Position numbers and translations under genes: made by a program. Source: Amycolatopsis vancoresmycina (lineage in GTDB: Bacteria > Actinomycetota > Actinomycetes > Mycobacteriales > Pseudonocardiaceae). Taken from it: a stretch of DNA of 64,000 bases. Positions 50,655 to 58,872 of this stretch are shown one piece after another. Within the stretch, counting starts at the first letter, position 1. The number at the start of each line of letters is the position of its first letter. The notes below the pieces were generated by a model. It was not told the origin of the DNA. It was given only the letters and a program-made list of their open reading frames with translations, and did no database searches. The stretch lies in NCBI RefSeq assembly GCF_000716785.1, contig NZ_JNYY01000018.1, forward strand, positions 62,001 to 126,000, in the 5' to 3' direction.

Positions 50655-51710
50655 TCAGCAGGCGGACAGAACCCACTCAGTGCGATCGCCCTGCCACCTC
50701 GGGTCACGGATACGATCCAGCACGGCCAAGCGCCCTTCGCGCTCGATCCGCCGGGTCGTCACCCGGTCCGGGTAACAGCGCGTGAACATGTTCGTGAAGT
50801 GCGTCCCGTAGTGGATGGCCTCGTCCCCGCCCGCCAGCGGCCGGACGGTGGCGCCGAACGACGGCTCGTGGAAGTACGCCAGCGTGTACCGCTCCCGGTC
50901 CGCGAGCCGGACCTTGTGCGGCGTCGACAGGAGGCGGCCGCCGGTGAGGAACTGCAGGATGTCGCCGGGGAAGACGGTGAACACCCCCGCCTCGGGCTCG
51001 ACGAAGTGCCACGGCTCGGCGTCCTGGTACATCCCGGCCGTGCTCTCCGCCGGCAGCCAGTTGCGGTTGCGGTGCTCCCCGGCCACCGGTGGCCGGATGT
51101 AGAGGCCGCCGACGTCGTCCTGCGCGGCGATCACGAGCAGTCCGTAGTCGGTGTGCGCGCCGATCCCGCGTTCGGTGGTCGCCGACCGGGCGGGGAACCG
51201 GAGCACGCGCATGTGGTGCCAGCCTTCGCGGGTGAGCCGGGTCAGCCGGTCGATTTCCGCGCCCAGCCCGAGGGCGACGAGCTGCAGCACCTTCTCGCCG
51301 ATGGCCCCGACCTCCTTCAGGTGGGCCGTCATCGCCGTCCGGTAGCCCTCGTCCGGCCACGGCACCGGCCCGTGGCACGGCCAGCCGCCGGTGACGCGGA
51401 TGTCGGTGAGCGGGATGTCCGGGCACACCGTGAAGATCTCGGAATAGTCGGCTTCGCCCGCCGTCACCTCTTCACCCGAAGCGATGTATCCGCTGTAGGT
51501 GAGGTCGCTGACGAACTCCGCCTTTTCCGGGAGGGATTTCGCGAAGAACCGCCGGCTCGCGGCGAGCGCTTCGGCGGTGATGCGGGCCTGCGCGGCGGTG
51601 GCGGCGACCTGGAAGATCCCGTCGTCCTCCCAGGTCCGGACCAGCTGCCTGCCCAGTATCCGATCGACTGTCGTCCCGACCACCGAATCGGGCAGCTCGA
51701 ACGTGCGCAT
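50655..51710 (-). CDS. efe: Ethylene-forming enzyme homologue (2-oxoglutarate/L-arginine Fe(II) oxygenase)
   Basis: A 351-residue Fe(II)/2-oxoglutarate oxygenase. Iron ligands are His186, Asp188 (IGAHTDYGLL) and His265 (LSTPHKV). The 2-oxoglutarate Arg274 lies nine residues after His265. From memory, the Pseudomonas ethylene-forming enzyme has iron ligands at 189/191/268 and key residues Glu84, Arg171, Tyr192, Leu206, Arg277 and Phe283. All appear here at minus three (Glu81, Arg168, Tyr189, Leu203, Arg274, Phe280), as does the long run DLTYSGYIASGEEVTAG. The arginine-binding triad Arg-Cys-Tyr (316-318) is at 311-313. Such enzymes turn 2-oxoglutarate into ethylene and CO2 and also hydroxylate arginine. 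AAGGTG precedes the ATG, 70 bp after the SDR gene of the sugar operon. Confidence 0.9.
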   Translation of the reverse strand: MRTFELPDSVVGTTVDRILGRQLVRTWEDDGIFQVAATAAQARITAEALAASRRFFAKSLPEKAEFVSDLTYSGYIASGEEVTAGEADYSEIFTVCPDIPLTDIRVTGGWPCHGPVPWPDEGYRTAMTAHLKEVGAIGEKVLQLVALGLGAEIDRLTRLTREGWHHMRVLRFPARSATTERGIGAHTDYGLLVIAAQDDVGGLYIRPPVAGEHRNRNWLPAESTAGMYQDAEPWHFVEPEAGVFTVFPGDILQFLTGGRLLSTPHKVRLADRERYTLAYFHEPSFGATVRPLAGGDEAIHYGTHFTNMFTRCYPDRVTTRRIEREGRLAVLDRIRDPRWQGDRTEWVLSAC

Positions 51711-51780
51711 TGTGTTCACCTTTCGCGCGGTTGTGGGAACGCCCACCACACGAAAGCCGGGAAATCCCGGTTCACAAGGA

Positions 51781-52521
51781 TCAGCGGCCGCCGCCGACGT
51801 CGAGAACGGCGCCCGTCGTGAACGACGACGCTTCCGAAAGCAGGAACAGCACCGCTTCCGCGATTTCCGCCGGCTGCCCCGCCCGCCGCATCGGAATCTG
51901 CGGTGCGTACCGCGCCATCCGGTCCGGCAGGCCCGCGGCCGCGTGCAGGCCGGTGTGGATCATGCCCGGCCGGACCGCGTTGACGCGGATCCCCTCGCCG
52001 GCGACCTCCTGCGCGAGCCCGAAGGTCAGCGTGTCCACAGCCGCCTTCGACGCGGCGTAGTGCACCCACTCCCCGGCCGAGCCGGTGCGCGCGGCCGTCG
52101 ACGAGATGTTGACGATCGCGCCGCCGTCGCCGCCGTGGCGGGTGGACATCCGGCGGACCGCCTCGCGGCAGCACAGGAACACCCCGGTGACGTTGACGTC
52201 GAGGGTGCGCCGGACGACGTCGACCTCGTAGTCCTCGAGCCGGCCGGGGGTCTTGCCGACGATGGCCGCGTTGTTGACCAGCGCGGTCACCGGCCCCAGC
52301 TCGGCGGCCGCGGCGAACAGCGCGCGGACGTCGTCTTCGTCGGAGACGTCCGCGCGGAAGGCCAGCGCCTGACGGCCCTGCGCGCGCACCTCTTCGGCGA
52401 CGGCTTCCGCGGGCGCGGGGTCGCCGGAGTAGTTGACGACGACGTCGTGGCCGCGGGTGGCGGCCAGCGTGCAGATCGCCGCGCCGATCCCGCGGCTGCC
52501 GCCGGTGACGATCAGGGTCAA
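51781..52521 (-). CDS. Short-chain dehydrogenase/reductase of the sugar operon
   Basis: A 246-residue classical SDR. TGGSRGIGAAICTLAA binds NAD(P), NNAA follows, and ISSTAARTGSAGEWVHYAASKAAVD holds Ser/Tyr/Lys. It is close to glucose/ribitol-type dehydrogenases and FabG-like reductases. The TTG start at 52521 overlaps the kinase stop (TTGA), so translation is coupled. It may interconvert a polyol and ketose taken up by the adjacent transporter. Confidence 0.88.
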   Translation of the reverse strand: MTLIVTGGSRGIGAAICTLAATRGHDVVVNYSGDPAPAEAVAEEVRAQGRQALAFRADVSDEDDVRALFAAAAELGPVTALVNNAAIVGKTPGRLEDYEVDVVRRTLDVNVTGVFLCCREAVRRMSTRHGGDGGAIVNISSTAARTGSAGEWVHYAASKAAVDTLTFGLAQEVAGEGIRVNAVRPGMIHTGLHAAAGLPDRMARYAPQIPMRRAGQPAEIAEAVLFLLSEASSFTTGAVLDVGGGR

Positions 52522-53153
52522 ATCGCGAAGTTGGCCAGCGGCAGGTTCTCCAGAACCAGGTCCGCGCGGTCCCGCGTCTGCGAGATGAGGTCGGCGTTGC
52601 GCTGGTCCGAGCCGAGCGCGCGCTGCCGGGCCTCGACCAGCGAACGGCCGTACCGGCGGTGGCGCGACACGAGCCGCTCGATCCGCTCGGGCTCGTCCGG
52701 CGCGAGGAACCAGGCCTCGGTGAGCAGCGGCCGGATCGCGCTCCACGGGTCGTCCGGCAGCAGCAGGTAGTTGCCCTCGGTGATGACGAGCTGGACCTCG
52801 GGCGGTACCGCGACCGCCCCGGCGATCGGCTCCTCGATCTCGCGGCGGAACTCCGGCGCGTACACCGTTTCGCGGCCTTCGGCGAGGCGGCGGATCAGGT
52901 GGTAGTAGCCCGCGGCGTCGAACGTGTCCGGGGCGCCCTTGCGCTCGGTGCGGCCCAGCCGGCGCAGCTCGACCTGCGCGAGGTGGAAGCCGTCCATACC
53001 GACCACGGCCGCGCGCGAGCCGAGCGCGTTGGCCAGCGCCCAGGCGAGCGTGGTCTTGCCGGACGCGGGCGAGCCGATGATGCCGAGCACGTTGCGCTTC
53101 CCGCGCACGGTCAGGCCCTCGGCCCTGGCCAGCAAGTCGTCGAACGCCGTCAT
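52518..53153 (-). CDS. Nucleoside/nucleotide-kinase-type P-loop sugar kinase (FrcK-like)
   Basis: A 211-residue P-loop kinase of the uridine kinase/pantothenate kinase fold. Walker A is GSPASGKTT (residues 27-35), VVGMDGFHLAQ is the substrate-binding Asp loop, and ITEGNYLLL is Walker B. Relatives are found inside fructose-type ABC operons (for example frcBCAK of rhizobia, from memory) and presumably phosphorylate the imported sugar or polyol. The ATG overlaps the upstream PfkB-type gene stop, and its own stop overlaps the SDR start. Confidence 0.85.
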   Translation of the reverse strand: MTAFDDLLARAEGLTVRGKRNVLGIIGSPASGKTTLAWALANALGSRAAVVGMDGFHLAQVELRRLGRTERKGAPDTFDAAGYYHLIRRLAEGRETVYAPEFRREIEEPIAGAVAVPPEVQLVITEGNYLLLPDDPWSAIRPLLTEAWFLAPDEPERIERLVSRHRRYGRSLVEARQRALGSDQRNADLISQTRDRADLVLENLPLANFAI

Positions 53154-53983
53154 GTCGTGTTCCTTCCTGCGATCGCGGTCGTCCACGACCGCGGTCCCAC
53201 ATGCCGCACCCGTTCGGCGGCCACCTCGTTGGCGAAGCGGATCCGGTCCGGCACCGTCGGTTCGCGCACCACGGCCACGGCGAGCGCGCCGTGCCAGACG
53301 TCGCCCGCCCCTAGTGTGTCCCGCGCTTCGACGGCGGGCACAGGCACCTCACCCGAGCCGCCGTCCGCAGTGGACCAGCGGACCGGGCGCGGCCCCGCGG
53401 TGGTGATCACGGTCGGGACGCCGCGCTGGTGGAGGCCGGGTTCCGGCGCGGCGAAGTGCGCGGAGCAGGCGGCGATGTCCACCAGCGGCAGCAGCTCGTC
53501 GAGCACGGGTTTCCAGCTGCCGGCGTCGAGCACGACCGGGACGTCGCCGGCCGCGCGGGCGACCGACAGGGCGAGGTTCGGGTGGTGGCCGTCGACGAGC
53601 ACCACGTCCGCGTCGACCGAGCCGCTCCAGGAGGCTTGCGACCCGGCCGCGTTGCGCGAGACGACCGTGCGCTCGCCGTCGCGGTCCCGGACGGCGGCCG
53701 CGCTGACCGGCGGCGGCCCGGTCCGGCCGGGATCGAGGTCGGCGACCCGGACGCCGTGGGCCTCGAGGTCGGCGCGGGCGAGGGCGGCCAGCGGGTGCGC
53801 ACCGAGGACGGTCAGCAGGGTCGCCTCGGCGCCGAGCGCGGCCGCCGTCACCGCGGCGTTCGCCGCGGGCCCACCCGCGGCGACGTCCACCTGCAGCGAC
53901 TGCACCTTCTCGCCCGGCGCCGGCAGCTCGGCGACCCGCTGGACGACGTCCACCGTGCACAAACCCGCCAGCAGCACCCTCAC
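53150..53983 (-). CDS. PfkB-family carbohydrate kinase
   Basis: A 277-residue ribokinase-fold kinase, with both signatures intact: AAGGPAANAAVTAAALG and DTLGAGDVWHGAL with the catalytic Asp. This contrasts with the altered kinase at 4849. It phosphorylates a sugar or sugar phosphate delivered by the operon. GTG start overlaps the ATPase stop (GTGA), and the stop overlaps the next kinase start (ATGA). Confidence 0.9.
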   Translation of the reverse strand: MRVLLAGLCTVDVVQRVAELPAPGEKVQSLQVDVAAGGPAANAAVTAAALGAEATLLTVLGAHPLAALARADLEAHGVRVADLDPGRTGPPPVSAAAVRDRDGERTVVSRNAAGSQASWSGSVDADVVLVDGHHPNLALSVARAAGDVPVVLDAGSWKPVLDELLPLVDIAACSAHFAAPEPGLHQRGVPTVITTAGPRPVRWSTADGGSGEVPVPAVEARDTLGAGDVWHGALAVAVVREPTVPDRIRFANEVAAERVRHVGPRSWTTAIAGRNTT

Positions 53984-54789
53984 TTCAAGCCGGCCACATG
54001 GGTCGCTGCGGCGGCTTCTTCCACTTCGCCGTTCTCGTTGAGCCGCAGGGCCCCGGTGAGCAGGCCGACGACCTGGTTCATCGAATGCGTCTTCGGCGAG
54101 ACGACCGCGACGCGCTTGCCGAGGCGGTGCACGTGGATGCGGTCGGCGATGTCGAACACGTGCGGCATGTTGTGGCTGATCAGCACCACCGGCAGGCCGC
54201 GGTCGCGAATCCGGCCGATCAGGTCGAGCACCTTGCCGGACTCGGCGACACCGAGCGCGGCGGTGGGTTCGTCCATGATCACGGCCTTGGTGCCGAACGC
54301 GGCCGCGCGGGCCACCGCGACACCCTGGCGCTGACCGCCGGAGAGCGTCTCGACGGGCTGGCTGATCGACTTGATGTTGATGCCCAGCTCGTCGAGGATC
54401 CGCTGGGCCTCGGCCCGCATGGCGCCGGTGTCGAGCTTGCGGAACAGCCCGAGCGGTCCCTTGAGGCGCTTTTCCCGGCCCAGGAACATGTTCGACGCGA
54501 TGTCGAGCGCGGGCGCGACCGCGAGGTCCTGGTACACCGTTTCGATGCCGTAGTGCCGAGCGTCCAAAGGGGACTTGAAGTGGACGGTCTTGCCGTCCAC
54601 TTTGATCTCGCCTTCGTCCGGGATCACCGCGCCGGACAACGCTTTGATGAGCGAGGACTTCCCGGCGCCGTTGTCGCCGACCACGGCGAGCACCTCGCCG
54701 GGCAGCAGGTCGAAGTCGGCGCCGTCGATGGCGGTCACCCGGCCGTAGCGCTTGACCAGGCCACGCGCCTGCAGGATCGGTTCGGTCAT
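53980..54789 (-). CDS. Sugar ABC transporter ATPase (FrcA-like, single domain)
   Basis: A 269-residue single ABC ATPase: Walker A GDNGAGKSS (residues about 38-46), signature LSGGQRQG and Walker B VIMDEP. Carbohydrate uptake family 2 importers mostly use a double ATPase (RbsA). One domain of about 260 residues is characteristic of fructose-type FrcA. Coupled by 4-bp overlaps to the permease and kinase genes. Confidence 0.92.
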   Translation of the reverse strand: MTEPILQARGLVKRYGRVTAIDGADFDLLPGEVLAVVGDNGAGKSSLIKALSGAVIPDEGEIKVDGKTVHFKSPLDARHYGIETVYQDLAVAPALDIASNMFLGREKRLKGPLGLFRKLDTGAMRAEAQRILDELGINIKSISQPVETLSGGQRQGVAVARAAAFGTKAVIMDEPTAALGVAESGKVLDLIGRIRDRGLPVVLISHNMPHVFDIADRIHVHRLGKRVAVVSPKTHSMNQVVGLLTGALRLNENGEVEEAAAATHVAGLK

Positions 54790-55775
54790 GACTGCTGCTG
54801 CCTCCTCGCGATCCGGTCCACCACGACGGCGGCGATGAGCAGGGCGCCGGTGGCGAGGTCCTGGTAGTTGCCGTCGACGTTCATCTGCGTCAGGCCCGAC
54901 CGCAGCACCGCCACGACCAGCGCGCCCATCAGCGTCCCGAGCACCGAACCGCGGCCGCCGAAGAGGCTCGTGCCGCCGAGGACGACGGCGGTGATCGAGT
55001 CGAGGTTGCCCAGCTGGAACTGGTTCGGGTCGGCGTTCGGCGTCCGGCCGAGCGCCTGCCACGCGGCGATGCCGAAGGTCAGCCCGGCCACGATGTACAC
55101 CGAGAGCACCGTGCGGTTGACCTTGATGCCGGACAGCCGCGCGGACTCCGGCGCGTTGCCGACCGCGTAGACGTGCTTGCCCCACGCGGTTTTCGTGAGC
55201 GCGTACCAGATGCCGAGGTACATCAGCAGCGCCAGCGTCATGCCGTAGGTGATCGGGATGCCGCCGAAGAGGTAGCGCTTGGTGCCGAGCCACTGCAGCA
55301 GCCCGTCGGTCACCGGCACGGCCTGGCCGCCGGCGATCAGCTTCGACACCGCGGTCAGCATGGTGAACGTGCCGAGCGTGATGATGAACGCGGGCAGCTT
55401 GATCCGGGTGGCGAGCCCGCCGATGAAGATGCCGACGATGATCGTCAGCACGACCCCGGCGAGCAGCGCGACGAACCCGTTCGTCCCGGCCGCGGCGAGC
55501 TTCGCCATGATCAGCGTCGCGACGACCATCGATGCGGCGTTGGACAGGTCGATGCCCGCGATCAGGATGACGAGCGTCTGGCCCAGCGCGAGCGTCCCAA
55601 CGACCAGGGACTGCTGGACCACGGTCGACAGGTTGTCGAGGTCGAAGAACGTGTCCGTGGCCAGCGAGAACACCACGATCGCGACGACCAGCGCGAGCGC
55701 CGGGCCGACCGCGGGGGCGCGGAGGAGGAACTCGCCGAGCGACTCACGTTCCTTGGTTGCCACTGCCGTGGTCAT
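54786..55775 (-). CDS. Sugar ABC transporter permease (RbsC/FrcC type)
   Basis: A 329-residue permease with about 9-10 helices. GQTLVILIAGIDLSNAASM and LPAFIITLGTFTMLTAVSKLIAGG are signatures of the CUT2 family, and YAVGNAPESARLSGIKVNRT is the cytoplasmic loop contacting the ATPase. ATGA overlaps on both sides. Transports a monosaccharide or polyol with the binding protein at 55772. Confidence 0.93.
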   Translation of the reverse strand: MTTAVATKERESLGEFLLRAPAVGPALALVVAIVVFSLATDTFFDLDNLSTVVQQSLVVGTLALGQTLVILIAGIDLSNAASMVVATLIMAKLAAAGTNGFVALLAGVVLTIIVGIFIGGLATRIKLPAFIITLGTFTMLTAVSKLIAGGQAVPVTDGLLQWLGTKRYLFGGIPITYGMTLALLMYLGIWYALTKTAWGKHVYAVGNAPESARLSGIKVNRTVLSVYIVAGLTFGIAAWQALGRTPNADPNQFQLGNLDSITAVVLGGTSLFGGRGSVLGTLMGALVVAVLRSGLTQMNVDGNYQDLATGALLIAAVVVDRIARRQQQS

Positions 55776-56788
55776 TTGTTGCCTCCCCAGCAGTTCTGCA
55801 GGCCCCAGGCGGAGTCGTGGCTCTCGATGCCGGGCAGGGGCTTGTCGGTGATCACGGCGGACCCGGTGTTCACGAACCCGGACGGCTTCTTGCCGGTCTT
55901 GGCGTACTCGACGGCGGCGAGCACCCCCTGCTCGGCCATCTTCTTCGGGAACTGCATGACGGTGGCGGCGAACTGGCCGTTCTTGACGTTCTGGACGCCT
56001 TCGCAGCCGCCGTCGATCGAGCCCATCACGATCTGGCCGGTCAGCCCGCGGGCCTTGAGCGCCGCGTACGCGCCGCGGCCCATCGGCTCGTTCATCGAGT
56101 AGACGGCGTTGATGTCGGTGCTGCGCTGGAGCAGGTTCTCCATGCCCTGCTGGGCGAGGCTCTGGTCGCCGTTGGCCGCGGTGTGGCCCTTGATCTCCGG
56201 CGAGCCGTCGGTCAGCCCGATGCCCTTGAGGAAGCCGCCGTGGCGCTGGGTGTCGACCGTGCTGCCCGCGGTCCCGTCGACCATCAGCAGCTTGGGCGGG
56301 ACGCCCTTGAGCGCGGCCTTGACGTAGGCGCCCTGCTGCTCGCCGGCCGCGAAGTTGTCGGTGGCGAAGGTGGCGTCGACCGCGTCGGCCGGTTCGGTGG
56401 CCGTGTCGAGCGCGATGACCAGTACCCCGGCGTCGCGGGCGTCCTTGATCGCCTTGAGCACGCCGGTGGACGAGCTCGGCGTGATCAGGATCGTGTTCGC
56501 GCCCTGCTGGCGGAGGTTCTCGATGGCGCGGACCTGGCCGTCGTTGTCGCCGTCGAACTGGCCGGCGAGCGCGCTGAAGTCGGCGCCGTTGGCCTGCGCG
56601 GCGGCTCTCGCGGCGTTGCGGAGTTCCACGAAGTAGGGGTTGGTGTCGGTCTTGGTGACCAGGCCGACCTTCGCCTTGCCGCTCCCGCCGGTGTTCGTGT
56701 TGCCACCCCAGTGGCGTTCGACCGTGCACCCGGTCGTCGCGGCGAGCACGGCGGCCAGCGTCAGCGCGGTGAGACTTCGCTGTCTCAT
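55772..56788 (-). CDS. Sugar-binding lipoprotein of the ABC transporter (FrcB/RbsB type)
   Basis: A 338-residue periplasmic-binding-fold lipoprotein. Lipobox ATTGC at about residues 16-20. VGLVTKTDTNPYFVELRNAARAAA opens the Peripla_BP_4 sugar-binding fold, and GSIDGGCEGVQNVKNGQFAATVMQFP matches fructose/ribose-binding proteins. First gene of the seven-gene minus-strand run, and probably controlled by the LacI operator at 56858 and the divergent LacI regulator. Confidence 0.92.
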   Translation of the reverse strand: MRQRSLTALTLAAVLAATTGCTVERHWGGNTNTGGSGKAKVGLVTKTDTNPYFVELRNAARAAAQANGADFSALAGQFDGDNDGQVRAIENLRQQGANTILITPSSSTGVLKAIKDARDAGVLVIALDTATEPADAVDATFATDNFAAGEQQGAYVKAALKGVPPKLLMVDGTAGSTVDTQRHGGFLKGIGLTDGSPEIKGHTAANGDQSLAQQGMENLLQRSTDINAVYSMNEPMGRGAYAALKARGLTGQIVMGSIDGGCEGVQNVKNGQFAATVMQFPKKMAEQGVLAAVEYAKTGKKPSGFVNTGSAVITDKPLPGIESHDSAWGLQNCWGGNK

Positions 56789-56857
56789 GGGTTCCCACCC
56801 TTTGTTCGGTTCGAGGCTTGCCGATGGACCGGAAGGTAGACAGACTGCTGCGTGGAC

Positions 56858-56881
56858 GCAAGCGTTTGCGCAAACGCTTGC
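56858..56881. promoter_or_regulatory. LacI-family operator
   Basis: A perfect 24-bp palindrome containing AAGCGTTTGCGCAAACGCTT, with the CG-centred symmetry typical of LacI-family sites. It lies between the divergent sugar operon (70 bp from its start) and the LacI gene (14 bp from its start), so it can control both. Confidence 0.8.
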
Positions 56882-56895
56882 CGGGAAGGATTGGT

Positions 56896-57933
56896 ATGCC
56901 CCAGCCGAGATCATCGCGGCCGACCCAGCGGGACATCGCCGAGCTCGCCGGCGTCTCGATCACGACCGTCTCCCACGTCGTGAACGGAACGCGCGCGGTC
57001 GCCGAGGACACCAAGGCGGCCGTGCTGCGGGCGATCGAGACGACCGGCTACACCGGCGACGCGATCGCCCGCTCACTGGTCACGGGCGGCACGCGGTCGA
57101 TCGGGATGGCGATCTCGCTGGTGGCCAACCCGTACTTCGCGACGCTGATGCAGGCGATCGAGCGGGAGGCGTCGGCGCACGGCTACACCGTCCTGCTGGC
57201 CGACACCCACGACCGCGCGGACACCGAGCGTGACACCGTGCGGGCGCTGCGCTCCCGTCGCGTCGACGGCCTGCTCATCACCCCCGCCCCCGGCGACGGC
57301 CCGGTGATCGGCGAGCTCGTGTCCCTCGACGTGCCGACGGTGCTGATCGACCGGCTGTCCACCCGCACCGACGTCGACCAGGTCGGCTCGGAGAACATCC
57401 AGGCGACGTCGGCGCTGACCGCGCACCTGGCGACGCTCGGGCACCGGCGGGTCGGGATGATCAGCGGCGTGCCCGGGCTGTCGACGAGCGAGGAGCGCGT
57501 GCTCGGCTACCGGCTGGGGCTGGGCCGGTCCGGGCTCACGTGGTCGTCCGAGCTCGTGGCCTGCGGAAACTCCTCGCGCGAGGGTGGCGCACTGGCGTTG
57601 AGCACGCTGCTGGCGCTGCCCGAGCCGCCGACGGCGCTGGTGGTCGGGAACGACAGCATGATGGTCGGCGTGCTGCACGAAGCACGGCGGCGCGGGCTGC
57701 GGATCGGGCGCGACCTGCCGGTGGTGGTCTACGACGACGTCGAGTGGGCGGACCTGGTCGACCCGCCGCTGACGACGATGGCGCAGCCGATCGAGGAGAT
57801 CGGCCGGCAGGCGGTGCGGCTGCTGCTGGCCCGGATCAACGACCCGGCGCGCAAGGCCGAAACGGTCCGGCTGGCCCCCACCCTGCGTCACCGTGAGTCG
57901 TGCGGCTGTCCCCCGGTTCACTCACTTCAGTGA
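56896..57933 (+). CDS. LacI-family transcriptional regulator
   Basis: A 345-residue repressor. The N-terminal helix-turn-helix and hinge (TQRDIAELAGVSITTVSHVVNGTRAVAEDTKAAVLRAIE) are followed by the periplasmic-binding-type effector domain (SIGMAISLVANPYFATLMQAIEREA, VVYDDVEWADLVDPPLTTMAQP). AAGGA precedes the ATG. Divergent from the sugar operon and directly beside its palindromic operator, so it is the likely local repressor responding to the imported sugar. Confidence 0.93.
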   Translation: MPQPRSSRPTQRDIAELAGVSITTVSHVVNGTRAVAEDTKAAVLRAIETTGYTGDAIARSLVTGGTRSIGMAISLVANPYFATLMQAIEREASAHGYTVLLADTHDRADTERDTVRALRSRRVDGLLITPAPGDGPVIGELVSLDVPTVLIDRLSTRTDVDQVGSENIQATSALTAHLATLGHRRVGMISGVPGLSTSEERVLGYRLGLGRSGLTWSSELVACGNSSREGGALALSTLLALPEPPTALVVGNDSMMVGVLHEARRRGLRIGRDLPVVVYDDVEWADLVDPPLTTMAQPIEEIGRQAVRLLLARINDPARKAETVRLAPTLRHRESCGCPPVHSLQ

Positions 57934-58002
57934 ATCTGGGTTCCTGACACTCCCGCGCGGCCGTTCAGCGGATACTTTGCGGCTGAGCGTCTGCGAGGGC
58001 TT

Positions 58003-58869
58003 ATGACCGCACTTTCGCCGGAGCTCCGGTTGTGGGACCCCCCGGTCACCTACCGGATCGGCGTCGCGATGGGTGTGCACGCGAACCCGTACTCGGGTGA
58101 GCTGCTGCGCGCGATCAGGGCGGCCGCGGCGCAGGCGGGGTGTGACGTCGTACTGGCCGACACCAGCGACACCGCGAGCGAAGAGGCCGCGGTGGTGCGC
58201 GAGCTGCGCGCGGACCTGGTGGACGGCGTGCTGCTGGTCCCCTCGGCCGGCGGCGAAGCGGTGGTCAACGGCCTGGTCCGGATGGGCGTGCCGACGGTGC
58301 TGGTGGACCGGGTGGCCGCGCGCAACGACGTCGACCAGGTGGGTACGGAGAACGTGCACGCGGTGGCGTCGCTGGTCCGGCACCTGACGTCCCGCCGCCA
58401 CCGCAAGATCGGCCTGGTCTCGGGCGACGAGGGCCTGGAGGTCAGCCGCGAGCGCGTCCGCGGCTACCGGCTCGGCCTGGAGCAGGCGGGCCTGCGCTTC
58501 AACCACGAGCTGGTGGCGTGCGGGTTCTCGGACTCGGGCGGCGCCACCCGCGCGACGGCCAAGCTCCTGGACGGCTGGCCGTCCCCGACGGCCCTGGTGG
58601 TGGCGGACGAGTCGATGCTGGTGGGCGTCCAGTACGAGGCCCACCGCCGCGGGATCCGGATCGGCTCGGAGCTGGCGGTGGTGGGCTACGGCGACATGGA
58701 CTGGGCGCGCCGGGTGAGCCCGGCGGTGACCACGCTGGTCCAGCCGGTCGCGGACCTGGGCCGCCGGGCGGTGCAGCTGCTGATGTCCCGCATGGCCGAC
58801 CCGGACCGCCCGCCGGAGTCGGTCTGGCTGACCCCGAAATTCCTCCACGGCGCCTCCTGCGGCTGCTGA
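58003..58869 (+). CDS. LacI-like sugar-binding domain protein lacking a helix-turn-helix
   Basis: A 288-residue protein that begins almost directly with the LacI effector fold (YRIGVAMGVHANPYSGELLRAI) and matches the regulator upstream throughout, including LVVADESMLVGVQYEAHRRGIRIG and VVGYGDMDWARRVSPAVTTLVQP. The 60-residue DNA-binding part is missing, and the 69 bp between the two genes do not encode one. It may be a co-sensor that pairs with the full LacI protein, or a decayed duplicate. Both genes lie in the same direction. Confidence 0.85.
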   Translation: MTALSPELRLWDPPVTYRIGVAMGVHANPYSGELLRAIRAAAAQAGCDVVLADTSDTASEEAAVVRELRADLVDGVLLVPSAGGEAVVNGLVRMGVPTVLVDRVAARNDVDQVGTENVHAVASLVRHLTSRRHRKIGLVSGDEGLEVSRERVRGYRLGLEQAGLRFNHELVACGFSDSGGATRATAKLLDGWPSPTALVVADESMLVGVQYEAHRRGIRIGSELAVVGYGDMDWARRVSPAVTTLVQPVADLGRRAVQLLMSRMADPDRPPESVWLTPKFLHGASCGC

Positions 58870-58872
58870 GGC

